From NCBI RefSeq assembly GCF_002157505.1, contig NZ_NFSC01000031.1:186001-250000 (forward strand): DNA of 64,000 nucleotides, read 5' to 3'. Under the pieces are notes generated by a model. That model had not been told where the DNA came from. It searched no databases and worked only from the letters and a program-made list of their open reading frames with translations. The position numbers were made by a program, and so were the translations under genes. Shown here piece after piece: positions 44,913 through 55,845 of this stretch. The DNA comes from Arthrobacter agilis (GTDB taxonomy: Bacteria; Actinomycetota; Actinomycetes; Actinomycetales; Micrococcaceae). Position 1 is the first letter of the stretch. Each line of letters opens with the position of its first letter.

Positions 44913-46352
44913 GTGGATAGACACTCGCTCGCAGAACACGACACCATTCCCGCCGAGGCCGATACCCGCGTGAAGACACTCCTCATCCTCGGGGCCTCCG
45001 GCGACCTCACGAAGCGCCTGCTGCTTCCGGGGCTCGCCCGGCTCATCCGCCTGGGCAGGGCCGACGGGCTGAAGCTCGTGGGTGCAGGATCCGACGACCT
45101 GACCGACGACCAGTGGCGCGAGCGCATCGACGGCGCCTTCGCGGGGTCCCTCGTCAAGGCGGACGACGCCGGCCGGGCATTCCTGCAGCAGGTTCGCGAC
45201 AACAGCTCCTACCACCTGCTCGATGTCACGCAGGACGGGCTCGGCGACCTGGTGCAGACGCTCGAGGGCCCTGTGGCCCTGTATTTCGCCCTGCCGCCGG
45301 CCATCAGCCAGAAGGCCTGCAGCGCCCTCGGAGCCGACTCCCTGCCCAAGAGCACGCGCCTCGTCATGGAGAAGCCGTTCGGGACGGACCAGGCCTCGGC
45401 GCATGAGCTGAACGAGAAGCTGGCGAAGCTGGTACCGGAGCAGAACATCCACCGGGTGGACCACTTCCTCGGCAAGGCGACCGTCTTCAACATCCTCGGC
45501 CTGCGCTTCGCCAACCGCATCCTCGAGCCGGTGTGGAACAACCTCCACATCGAGAAGGTCGAAGTCATCTTCGACGAGGACCTCGCGCTTGAGAACCGCG
45601 CCCGGTACTACGACGGCGCCGGCGCCCTGCGCGACATGATCCAGAGCCACCTGCTGCACGTCATGGCACTGCTGGCGCTGAATGCGCCGTCGACCCTGCA
45701 CGAGCGGGACCTGCGGGACCACATCGGCTCGGTCCTCCGGGCGAGCTCGGTGGACCTCGACAGCCCGGGCAGCAGCCGCCGCGCCCGCTACACGGCGGGC
45801 ACCATCGGCGACCGCCAGATCCCCGACTACACCGCCGAGCCCGGCGTCGATCCCTCGAAGGGTACGGAGACCCTCGCCGAGGTCACCGTCTCGATCAACA
45901 ACGAGCGCTGGTCCGGGGTCCCGTTCGTCCTGCGTTCCGGGAAGGCGCTCGGCATCAAGCGCAAGGAAGCGGTCATCACCTTCCGGCCCGTCAGTCACCT
46001 GCCCGTGGGCTTCACGGGACAGGACGCGCCGACGAAGCTGCGCATCGGGTTCGGGCCGGACACCCTCCAGCTCGAACTCGACGTCAACGGACCGGGCGAC
46101 ATCTTCTCGCTGGACCGCGCGACCCTCAGCGCAGACCTCAACGAGACGGACCTGCTCCCCTACGGTGAAGTACTCGACGGGGTCCTCGCCGGGGATCCCA
46201 CGCTGTCCGTCCGCGGCGACACCGCCGAGGACTGCTGGCGCATCGTGGAGCCGGTCCTCAAGGCCTGGTCGGAGAACCGGGTACCCCTCGAGGAGTACCC
46301 CGCGGGATCGAACGGCCCCGAGTCCTGGCCGTCGTCCCACGGCCGGCCCTGA
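44913..46352 (+). CDS. zwf: Glucose-6-phosphate dehydrogenase
   Basis: A 479-residue enzyme oxidising glucose 6-phosphate to 6-phosphogluconolactone with NAD(P)+. Motifs are the Rossmann GASGDLTKR (about residues 29-37), the EKPFGTD segment and the active-site RVDHFLGK. GTG at 44913 (MDRHSLAEHD) is chosen, with AAGG upstream; the frame stays open further upstream only as shadow. It is divergent from ffh and stands where glnD is found in many relatives. It works upstream of Gnd (14504-15940). Confidence 0.92.
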   Translation: MDRHSLAEHDTIPAEADTRVKTLLILGASGDLTKRLLLPGLARLIRLGRADGLKLVGAGSDDLTDDQWRERIDGAFAGSLVKADDAGRAFLQQVRDNSSYHLLDVTQDGLGDLVQTLEGPVALYFALPPAISQKACSALGADSLPKSTRLVMEKPFGTDQASAHELNEKLAKLVPEQNIHRVDHFLGKATVFNILGLRFANRILEPVWNNLHIEKVEVIFDEDLALENRARYYDGAGALRDMIQSHLLHVMALLALNAPSTLHERDLRDHIGSVLRASSVDLDSPGSSRRARYTAGTIGDRQIPDYTAEPGVDPSKGTETLAEVTVSINNERWSGVPFVLRSGKALGIKRKEAVITFRPVSHLPVGFTGQDAPTKLRIGFGPDTLQLELDVNGPGDIFSLDRATLSADLNETDLLPYGEVLDGVLAGDPTLSVRGDTAEDCWRIVEPVLKAWSENRVPLEEYPAGSNGPESWPSSHGRP

Positions 46353-46377
46353 CGACCGCTCCCCGCGCCTCCCCAAC

Positions 46378-46420
46378 AACGACGGAAGGGCCGCCACGAC
46401 GTGGCGGCCCTTCCGTCGTT
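46378..46420. terminator. Bidirectional terminator between zwf and glnB
   Basis: A perfect 20-bp stem (46378-46397 with 46401-46420) with a 3-nt loop between converging genes, the longest terminator stem in the window. Confidence 0.88.
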
Positions 46421-46484
46421 CTCCTGCTGCGGTCCCCGCTGCGCAGGAGTCCTCCGTGCTGCGTCTTCTGCAGTGTTGCGTCTC

Positions 46485-49588
<3,104 letters not shown>

Positions 49589-49652
49589 TGATCCACCTTC
49601 TCACACGGGCCGATTGAGCATCCGATGGATGCGGTGACAGAATGCGAGGACC

Positions 49653-50945
49653 ATGGCCGGTTCCCCTCGCGCTCGCAAGCAGTTCCTCCTTCGGATCCTT
49701 CCGCGGAGGACGCGGGGAGAGGGCGACGCTCCCGCGCCGGAGCGCCTACCCATCCCGCGCGAGATCCGGGTCCTCATCGCGGCTGCGTTCGTGATCGCCA
49801 TCGGCTTCGGGCTCGTGGCCCCGATCCTGCCGCAGTTCGCGCAGAGCTTCGACGTCGGCGTGACGGCTGCGTCCGTGATCGTCAGCGCCTTCGCCTTCAC
49901 GAGGCTCCTGTTCGCACCGGCGGGCGGGTGGCTCGTGGAGAAGCTCGGTGAGCGTCCCGTCTACATCATCGGGCTGCTCATCGTGGCCCTGTCCACCGCC
50001 GCGTGCGCCTTCGCGGCGGACTACTGGCAGCTGCTGGTCTTCCGCGGCCTGGGCGGCATCGGATCGACCCTGTTCACCGTCTCGGCCATGGGACTGATCG
50101 TCCGGCTCGCACCGCCGTCCATCCGTGGCCGGGTCTCCGGTGCCTACGCCACGGCATTCCTGCTCGGCAGTATCGGCGGGCCCCTCATCGGGGGCCTGCT
50201 CGCCGGCCTCGGGCTCCGCGTGCCGTTCCTCGCCTATGCGGTCGCGCTGCTCGTCGCATCCGCCGTCGTGTTCTTCCAGCTCCGGGACACCTCCCTCGCC
50301 GACCGGCAGGCAGGACGCCACCAGGCGCCGCTGTCGGTCCGCGAGGCCGTCCGCGACTCCGCGTACCGTGCGTCGCTCCTGTCGGGCTTCGCCAACGGGT
50401 GGTCCTCGTTCGGTATCCGGATGGCCTTGGTCCCGCTCTTCGCGACCGCCGTGCTCGACGCCGGGCCGCAGGTCGCGGGCATCTCGCTCGCCTTCTTCGC
50501 GGGCGGGACCGCGCTGTCCCTGACGGTGTCGGGGCGCCTCGCCGATACCGCCGGCAGGAAGCCGCTGGTGGTCGCCGGGCTCCTCGTCAACGGCGCCGCG
50601 ATGGCCGCGCTCGGCTTCTCGGGCAGCATCGCCGTCTTCCTGGTGATCTGCGTGGTCGGGGGGATCGGGACGGGGCTGCTGAACCCGGCGCAGCAGGCGG
50701 CCGTCGCGGACATCATCGGTACCGGGCGCAGCGGCGGCAAGGTCCTGGCTACGTTCCAGATGAGCGCCGACCTCGGCGCCATCTTCGGCCCGATCGTCGC
50801 CGGCCTCATCATCGACCGGCTGGTCGTGGGCTCATACGCCCTGGCCTTCCTCGCTACCGGCGCCCTGGCTGTGCTCGCCGCCCTCACCTGGCTCGGGTCC
50901 CGCGAGACCCTCCCCCGGCAGTCCGGGGACCGGGTCCCCGGCTAG
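49653..50945 (+). CDS. MFS transporter
   Basis: A 430-residue transporter with about 12 helices after a 38-residue basic N-terminus. Motif A is GGWLVEKLGERPVY (about residues 90-103) and a second, SGRLADTAGRKPLV, lies between helices 8 and 9. The layout fits the DHA1 drug:H+ antiporter group, but no substrate can be assigned. It is on the plus strand between ftsY and smc, which are on the minus strand; its stop overlaps the smc 3' end by 4 bp. It looks like an insertion into the core block. Confidence 0.85.
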   Translation: MAGSPRARKQFLLRILPRRTRGEGDAPAPERLPIPREIRVLIAAAFVIAIGFGLVAPILPQFAQSFDVGVTAASVIVSAFAFTRLLFAPAGGWLVEKLGERPVYIIGLLIVALSTAACAFAADYWQLLVFRGLGGIGSTLFTVSAMGLIVRLAPPSIRGRVSGAYATAFLLGSIGGPLIGGLLAGLGLRVPFLAYAVALLVASAVVFFQLRDTSLADRQAGRHQAPLSVREAVRDSAYRASLLSGFANGWSSFGIRMALVPLFATAVLDAGPQVAGISLAFFAGGTALSLTVSGRLADTAGRKPLVVAGLLVNGAAMAALGFSGSIAVFLVICVVGGIGTGLLNPAQQAAVADIIGTGRSGGKVLATFQMSADLGAIFGPIVAGLIIDRLVVGSYALAFLATGALAVLAALTWLGSRETLPRQSGDRVPG

Positions 50946-53900
50946 CCGAGGAGCTGCTCCTCGGCATCCAGGCGCTGGCTGATGACCGTGGACACCCCGT
51001 CACCGCGCATGGTGACGCCGTAGAGCGCGTCGGCCACCTCCATCGTCCGTTTCTGGTGCGTGATGATGATGAGCTGGCTCGAGTCGCGGAGCTCCCGGAA
51101 AATGCCGATGAGCCGGCCCAGGTTCGTGTCGTCGAGGGCGGCCTCGACCTCGTCCATGACGTAGAAGGGCGATGGCCGTGCCTTGAAGATGGCGACCAGG
51201 AGCGCCACGGCGGTCAGCGAGCGCTCCCCGCCCGAGAGCAGGGACAGCCGCTTGATCTTCTTGCCGGCGGGTCGAGCCTCCACCTCGATTCCCGTGGTGA
51301 GCATGTCGGAGGGATCGGTGAGCACGAGCCTGCCCTCACCACCGGGGAAGAGCGTCGCGAACACGCGTTCGAACTGCTCGGCAGTGTCACGGTAGGCGGC
51401 AGCGAAGACCTGCTCGACGCGCTCGTCGACTTCCCGGATGATGTCGAGGAGGTCCTTCCGGGTGGCCTTGAGGTCCGCCAGCTGCGTACTGAGGAACTGG
51501 TGCCGCTCCTCCAGTGCCGCGAATTCCTCCAGCGCGAGGGGATTGACCTTGCCGAGCGCCGCGAGATCCCGTTCCGCGCGCTTCAGCCTCTTCTCCTGCT
51601 GCTCCCGGACGAACGGGATCCCCTGCGGTACCGCGTTGCCGTCGTCGTCGACCGGCGCCCGCAGGGCCGCCCACTTGTCCTCGGCGGAGTCGGCGGAGTC
51701 CTCGGGCACGGGCAGGTGCGGGCCGAACTCGTCCACGAGGTGGTCAGGCGTCAGTCCGAGCTCCTCGATGGACCGGTTCTCCAGGGCTTCGATCCGAAGC
51801 CTCTGCTGGGTGCGGGCGAGCTCGTCACGATGCACGGAGTCCGTGAGGCGTGCGAGCTCGGCGCCGAGTTCCGCATTGGCCTTCCGGACCGCCTGCAGTT
51901 CCGTGTCCTGCTGCTCGCGCAGCCGCTCGGCGGCATCGCGCTGCTCGGCCGCGACGGCGACGGAGTCCGCGGCCCGCCGCTCGGCAGAACGGGCTGCCCG
52001 GGCGACCGCCGCGGCCTTGACGGCCTGCGCCCGCCGGATCCGTGCCTTCTCCGCCGCCTGTTCACGTGCCCGGCGCTCCGACTGTGCTGCGCGCTCGAGT
52101 GACGCCGCCCTGTTCCCGAGCGCCGACAACTGCTCCTCGCCGCTACGCAGGGCCAGCCGCGCCTCGAGCTCGGCCTGCCGCGCGTCGGCGGCGGCTCGCT
52201 GCAGGATGGTCCGCTGCTCGGTGGACGGCTCGGCCTCGACGGGCTGCTCCTGCAGGTCCTTCAACCGCTGCGCTGCCTCCTGGAGCCGAATCTCCTCCTG
52301 GGCGAGGTTCGCCTCGGCGCTCCGCATCAGTGCCGCCAGCCGTTCGGCCTCGCCGGCTGCTGAGCGCAGGCCCGCATTGAGGTGTCCGAGCTTCTCGGCG
52401 ACGGCGGCCATGCGCGCGTCGGACTCGTGCAGGCGCTCGAGCGCTGCGTCCACGCGCTGCTGCGCGGCCTGCTGCCGGGTCCTCGCTCCGGACAGTCGGA
52501 ACCGCAGGCGCTCGGTCGAGGCGACGGCCTGGGCCAGGCGCTCCTCCGTCTCTTCGGCAGCCGCGCGGAGCTCCAGGTAGCCCGCGGCACCGGGGGTGCC
52601 GCCGCGGGCGGCGTGGCGGGACAGGACGTCGCCGTCGCGCGTCACGGCGAGCGGTGCCGCACCGTCCTCGATGACGCTGCGGGCCTGGCCCAGGTCCCGG
52701 ACGACGACGGCGCCGCGCAGCAGGTCCTCGAGGGCGGGCCGCAGCGCGGGGGGTACCTCCACGACGGAGAGCACGGGAACGACCGCGCTGGGATCGACGG
52801 GACCGGTTCCGTGAGGGGACGGCTTCGCAGGACGCCCGCCCGAGCCGGCACCGGGGGCGACGACGAGCGACACCTGTCCGGCGTCGTCGTGCTTCAGGAG
52901 CTCCAGCGCGGCGACGGCGGCCGCGACGCTCTCCACGGTGACCGCATCGGCGGAGCCCGCGAGCGCCGCGCCGACCGCCTTCTCGTAGCCCGGTGCGACC
53001 TGGAGGAGCTGCGGGAGCGGCAGCGCCACGCCGTCGAGCCCGGCGGCGAGGAGGGTCCCGGAGCCGTCGCGCTGCTGCAGTCCCTCGCGCTGCGCCTCGA
53101 GGCGGGCCGCGAGGGCGCCCCGTTCCCGCTCGGCGGCGCGCTCCTCCCCGGCGAGCGCCTGCAGTTCGTCCGTGATGGTCCCGAGAAGCGCCGAGGCCTC
53201 CTCGTACTCGGCGTCGAGGCCCTCTTCGCCCTGCTCGTGACCGGCCACCTGGCCCTCGAGCGCGGTGAAGTCCCGCTCGGCGGCACCGCGTCGTTCCTCA
53301 GCCGCGGCGATGGACGCCCGGAGGCGCCCGAGTTCCGCGACGGCCGACTCGACGCGGGAACGGGCCGCTCCCACGGTTCCCGCGAGCCGGGCCTCGCCCT
53401 CACGCTTGTCGGCGGCGGCGCGCAGCAGGCGCGCGAGCCTGGCGTCCTCGGCGGCCGACGCCTCTTCGGCGGCGCGACGTGCGGACAGCGTTGCTTCGAG
53501 TGCGTGTCCGAGCGCGGCCACCTCCTCCTCCAGCGCCGCGACCTCGGTCCGGACACGCGCGGCCTGCCGGTCGAGGTGGTCTGGATCGCGCCCCGAGTCC
53601 GTTTCGGGGCCGCCCTGTCCCAGCAGGTGCCCCCGGTCCTCGGCACGGGCGGCGAGGGCTGCGAGCTTCTCGCGGGCACTCGACAGCGCGTACCAGGTCT
53701 CCCGCGCCCGATTGAGGGCCGGGACGGCCCCCGCTGCGGCCTGCTCGAGGTCGGCCTGGCGTTCCTGGCCGGCGCCGAGTGCCTGCTCGACCTCCTCCCG
53801 GCGGGCCTGGAGCGCGGCCTCGGCGGCGACGTCCCGCTCGAACCCGGAGCGCAGCGTCACGAGGTCGTCCGCGAGCAGGCGGGACCGCGCGTCGCGCACG

Positions 53901-54562
53901 GCGAACTGCACCTGCTGGGCACGGCGTGCGACCTCCGCCTGCTTCCCGAGGGGGGTCAGCTGACGCCGCAGCTCGGCTGTGAGGTCGGAGAGGCGTGCGA
54001 GGTTCGCCTGCATCGCGTCGAGCTTCCGCACCGTCTTCTCCCGCCGTCGGCGGTGCTTGAGGATCCCGGCGGCTTCCTCGACGAAGCCGCGCCGCTCCTC
54101 CGGTGTGGCATGGAGTACCTTGTCGAGCTGTCCCTGCCCGACGATGACGTGCATCTCGCGTCCGAGCCCGGAATCGGAGAGGAGTTCCTGGATGTCGAGG
54201 AGCCTGCAGTTCTTGCCGTTGATCGCGTACTCCGAGCCGCCTGCGCGGAAGAGCGTGCGCGAGATCGTGACCTCGGTGTACTCGATGGGGAGGGCACCGT
54301 CGCTGTTGTCGATGGTGAGGGAGACCTGCGCCCGCCCGAGCGGAGCCCGTCCGGACGTCCCGGCGAAGATGACGTCCTCCATCTTGCCGCCGCGCAGCGT
54401 CTTGGCACCCTGCTCCCCCATGACCCAGGCGAGTGCGTCCACGACGTTGGACTTGCCGGAACCGTTGGGACCGACGACAGCGGTCACGCCGGGTTCGAAG
54501 TCGAAGGTCGTCGCCGACGCGAAAGACTTGAACCCCCGCATGGTTAGACTCTTCAGATGCAC
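50942..54562 (-). CDS. smc: Chromosome segregation protein SMC
   Basis: A 1206-residue SMC ATPase. The N-terminal Walker A is GPNGSGKSNVVDAL (about 32-45). Two long coiled coils flank a hinge (about residues 505-640). The C-terminal head has the ABC signature LLSGGERSLTAVALL and Walker B YVMDEVEAALDDTN. The start is GTG (GTG-CAT-CTG-AAG), as MHLKSLTMRGFKSFA is the family N-terminus. It condenses and segregates origins with ScpA/ScpB, which are not in the window. Confidence 0.97.
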   Translation of the reverse strand: MHLKSLTMRGFKSFASATTFDFEPGVTAVVGPNGSGKSNVVDALAWVMGEQGAKTLRGGKMEDVIFAGTSGRAPLGRAQVSLTIDNSDGALPIEYTEVTISRTLFRAGGSEYAINGKNCRLLDIQELLSDSGLGREMHVIVGQGQLDKVLHATPEERRGFVEEAAGILKHRRRREKTVRKLDAMQANLARLSDLTAELRRQLTPLGKQAEVARRAQQVQFAVRDARSRLLADDLVTLRSGFERDVAAEAALQARREEVEQALGAGQERQADLEQAAAGAVPALNRARETWYALSSAREKLAALAARAEDRGHLLGQGGPETDSGRDPDHLDRQAARVRTEVAALEEEVAALGHALEATLSARRAAEEASAAEDARLARLLRAAADKREGEARLAGTVGAARSRVESAVAELGRLRASIAAAEERRGAAERDFTALEGQVAGHEQGEEGLDAEYEEASALLGTITDELQALAGEERAAERERGALAARLEAQREGLQQRDGSGTLLAAGLDGVALPLPQLLQVAPGYEKAVGAALAGSADAVTVESVAAAVAALELLKHDDAGQVSLVVAPGAGSGGRPAKPSPHGTGPVDPSAVVPVLSVVEVPPALRPALEDLLRGAVVVRDLGQARSVIEDGAAPLAVTRDGDVLSRHAARGGTPGAAGYLELRAAAEETEERLAQAVASTERLRFRLSGARTRQQAAQQRVDAALERLHESDARMAAVAEKLGHLNAGLRSAAGEAERLAALMRSAEANLAQEEIRLQEAAQRLKDLQEQPVEAEPSTEQRTILQRAAADARQAELEARLALRSGEEQLSALGNRAASLERAAQSERRAREQAAEKARIRRAQAVKAAAVARAARSAERRAADSVAVAAEQRDAAERLREQQDTELQAVRKANAELGAELARLTDSVHRDELARTQQRLRIEALENRSIEELGLTPDHLVDEFGPHLPVPEDSADSAEDKWAALRAPVDDDGNAVPQGIPFVREQQEKRLKRAERDLAALGKVNPLALEEFAALEERHQFLSTQLADLKATRKDLLDIIREVDERVEQVFAAAYRDTAEQFERVFATLFPGGEGRLVLTDPSDMLTTGIEVEARPAGKKIKRLSLLSGGERSLTAVALLVAIFKARPSPFYVMDEVEAALDDTNLGRLIGIFRELRDSSQLIIITHQKRTMEVADALYGVTMRGDGVSTVISQRLDAEEQLLG

Positions 54563-54710
54563 AGTGTCAGGATCTCCAGGGGGAATGGGACCTCCCTAAT
54601 CTACTGGAATGCACCGACTGTACGGAGTGTGGGACGGTAGCGGGCAGGCAAGGCCGGAACCTCCGCTAATCGGGAGTGACCGGCCGGTACATTAAGAAGT
54701 AGGCTTACAA

Positions 54711-54740
54711 AAGTTTCAGCAGTATCCGTTTCAGCAGTAT
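54711..54740. repeat. 15-bp perfect tandem repeat upstream of oleA
   Basis: GTTTCAGCAGTATCC is present twice without a gap (54711-54725 and 54726-54740), about 80 bp before oleA in the smc/oleA spacer. It may be a doubled regulator site or a slippage product. Confidence 0.8.
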
Positions 54741-54819
54741 CCAGAGGCGTCCAGGCCGATCCATCCGTGGGTCCTCTACGGCCACCTACCGGCGCTGACC
54801 AGTTGACGAGGCAGGAAAT

Positions 54820-55845
54820 TTGACCGGTAACGCGACGTTTCGACATGACAACACGGCCTTGCTCGCCGTCACGAGTGTGGAGGCGCCGGTAGTCGTCAGT
54901 TCCGCAGAGTTCGACGAGCGGCTGGCGCCCAGCCTGAAGAGGCTCCGGCTCTCGAAGCGGCTCCTCGAGCGCGTGGCCGGCGTGACGGAGCGCCGATGGT
55001 GGTCGCCCGGGTCCGACTTCGACGACGCCGCCATCGAGGCGGGAGCCAAGGCCATGGCGGAAGCCGGTATCGAACCCGGCGACGTCGGCCTGCTGATCAA
55101 CACCTCGGTGACCCGCCGCAACCTCGAACCGTCCGTCGCGGTGAAGATCCACCACTCGCTGGGTCTTCCCTCGTCCGCCATGAACTTCGACCTGGCCAAC
55201 GCGTGCCTCGGCTTCGTCAACGGCATGACCCTTGCCGCCAACATGATCGATTCCGGACAGATCAGGTACGCCCTGATCGTCGCCGGCGAGGACGCCCAGC
55301 GGACCCAGGAAGCGACGTTCAAGCGGCTGAACCGCGAGGATTCCACGCGCGAGGACTTCCTCAGCGAATTCGCGACCCTCACCCTCGGTTCCGGGGCTGC
55401 CGCCGCCGTTCTCGGTCCCGCCGACCTCCACCCCGGGTCCCACCGCATCCTCGGCGGCGTCTCCCGTGCCGGCACACAGCACCACGAACTGTGCGTGGGC
55501 GGCATCGACGGCATGTACACCGACACGAAGGGCCTGCTCGACGGCGGCCTCGAACTCGTGGTCACCGCGTGGCACGAGGCGCAGGCCGACGGCTGGTCGT
55601 GGGACGCGATGGACCGCTACGTGACCCACCAGGTCTCCAACTCCTACACCAACGCCATCATCAAGGCCGTGGATCTCGAGCGCGAGCGCGTTCCCATCAC
55701 CTTCCCGCACTGGGGCAACGTGGGGCCCGCATCGCTGCCGATGACCCTTGCGCAGGAGTCCCAGTCGCTCTCCCCGGGAGACCGCGTGCTGTGCCTGGGC
55801 GTCGGATCGGGCCTGAACACCTCCATGATGGAGATTGCGTGGTAG
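54820..55845 (+). CDS. oleA: OleA, acyl-CoA head-to-head condensing thiolase
   Basis: A 341-residue thiolase-fold enzyme joining two long-chain acyl-CoAs to a beta-keto acid, the first step of long-chain cis-olefin synthesis. The catalytic Cys is in FDLANACLGFVNG (about residue 131), His in VTHQVSN and Asn in HWGNVGPAS. The Glu base is in RRNLEPSVAV, the OleA feature absent from FabH. The TTG start at 54820 has AGGA nearby; it is weak but fits the protein start. oleBC overlaps its 3' end by 7 nt. Confidence 0.9.
   Translation: MTGNATFRHDNTALLAVTSVEAPVVVSSAEFDERLAPSLKRLRLSKRLLERVAGVTERRWWSPGSDFDDAAIEAGAKAMAEAGIEPGDVGLLINTSVTRRNLEPSVAVKIHHSLGLPSSAMNFDLANACLGFVNGMTLAANMIDSGQIRYALIVAGEDAQRTQEATFKRLNREDSTREDFLSEFATLTLGSGAAAAVLGPADLHPGSHRILGGVSRAGTQHHELCVGGIDGMYTDTKGLLDGGLELVVTAWHEAQADGWSWDAMDRYVTHQVSNSYTNAIIKAVDLERERVPITFPHWGNVGPASLPMTLAQESQSLSPGDRVLCLGVGSGLNTSMMEIAW

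Noticed and set aside
54820-55845. Annotation as a second FabH
   Set aside because: The Glu base segment, lack of ACP-type context and the following oleBC and oleD genes mark it as OleA.
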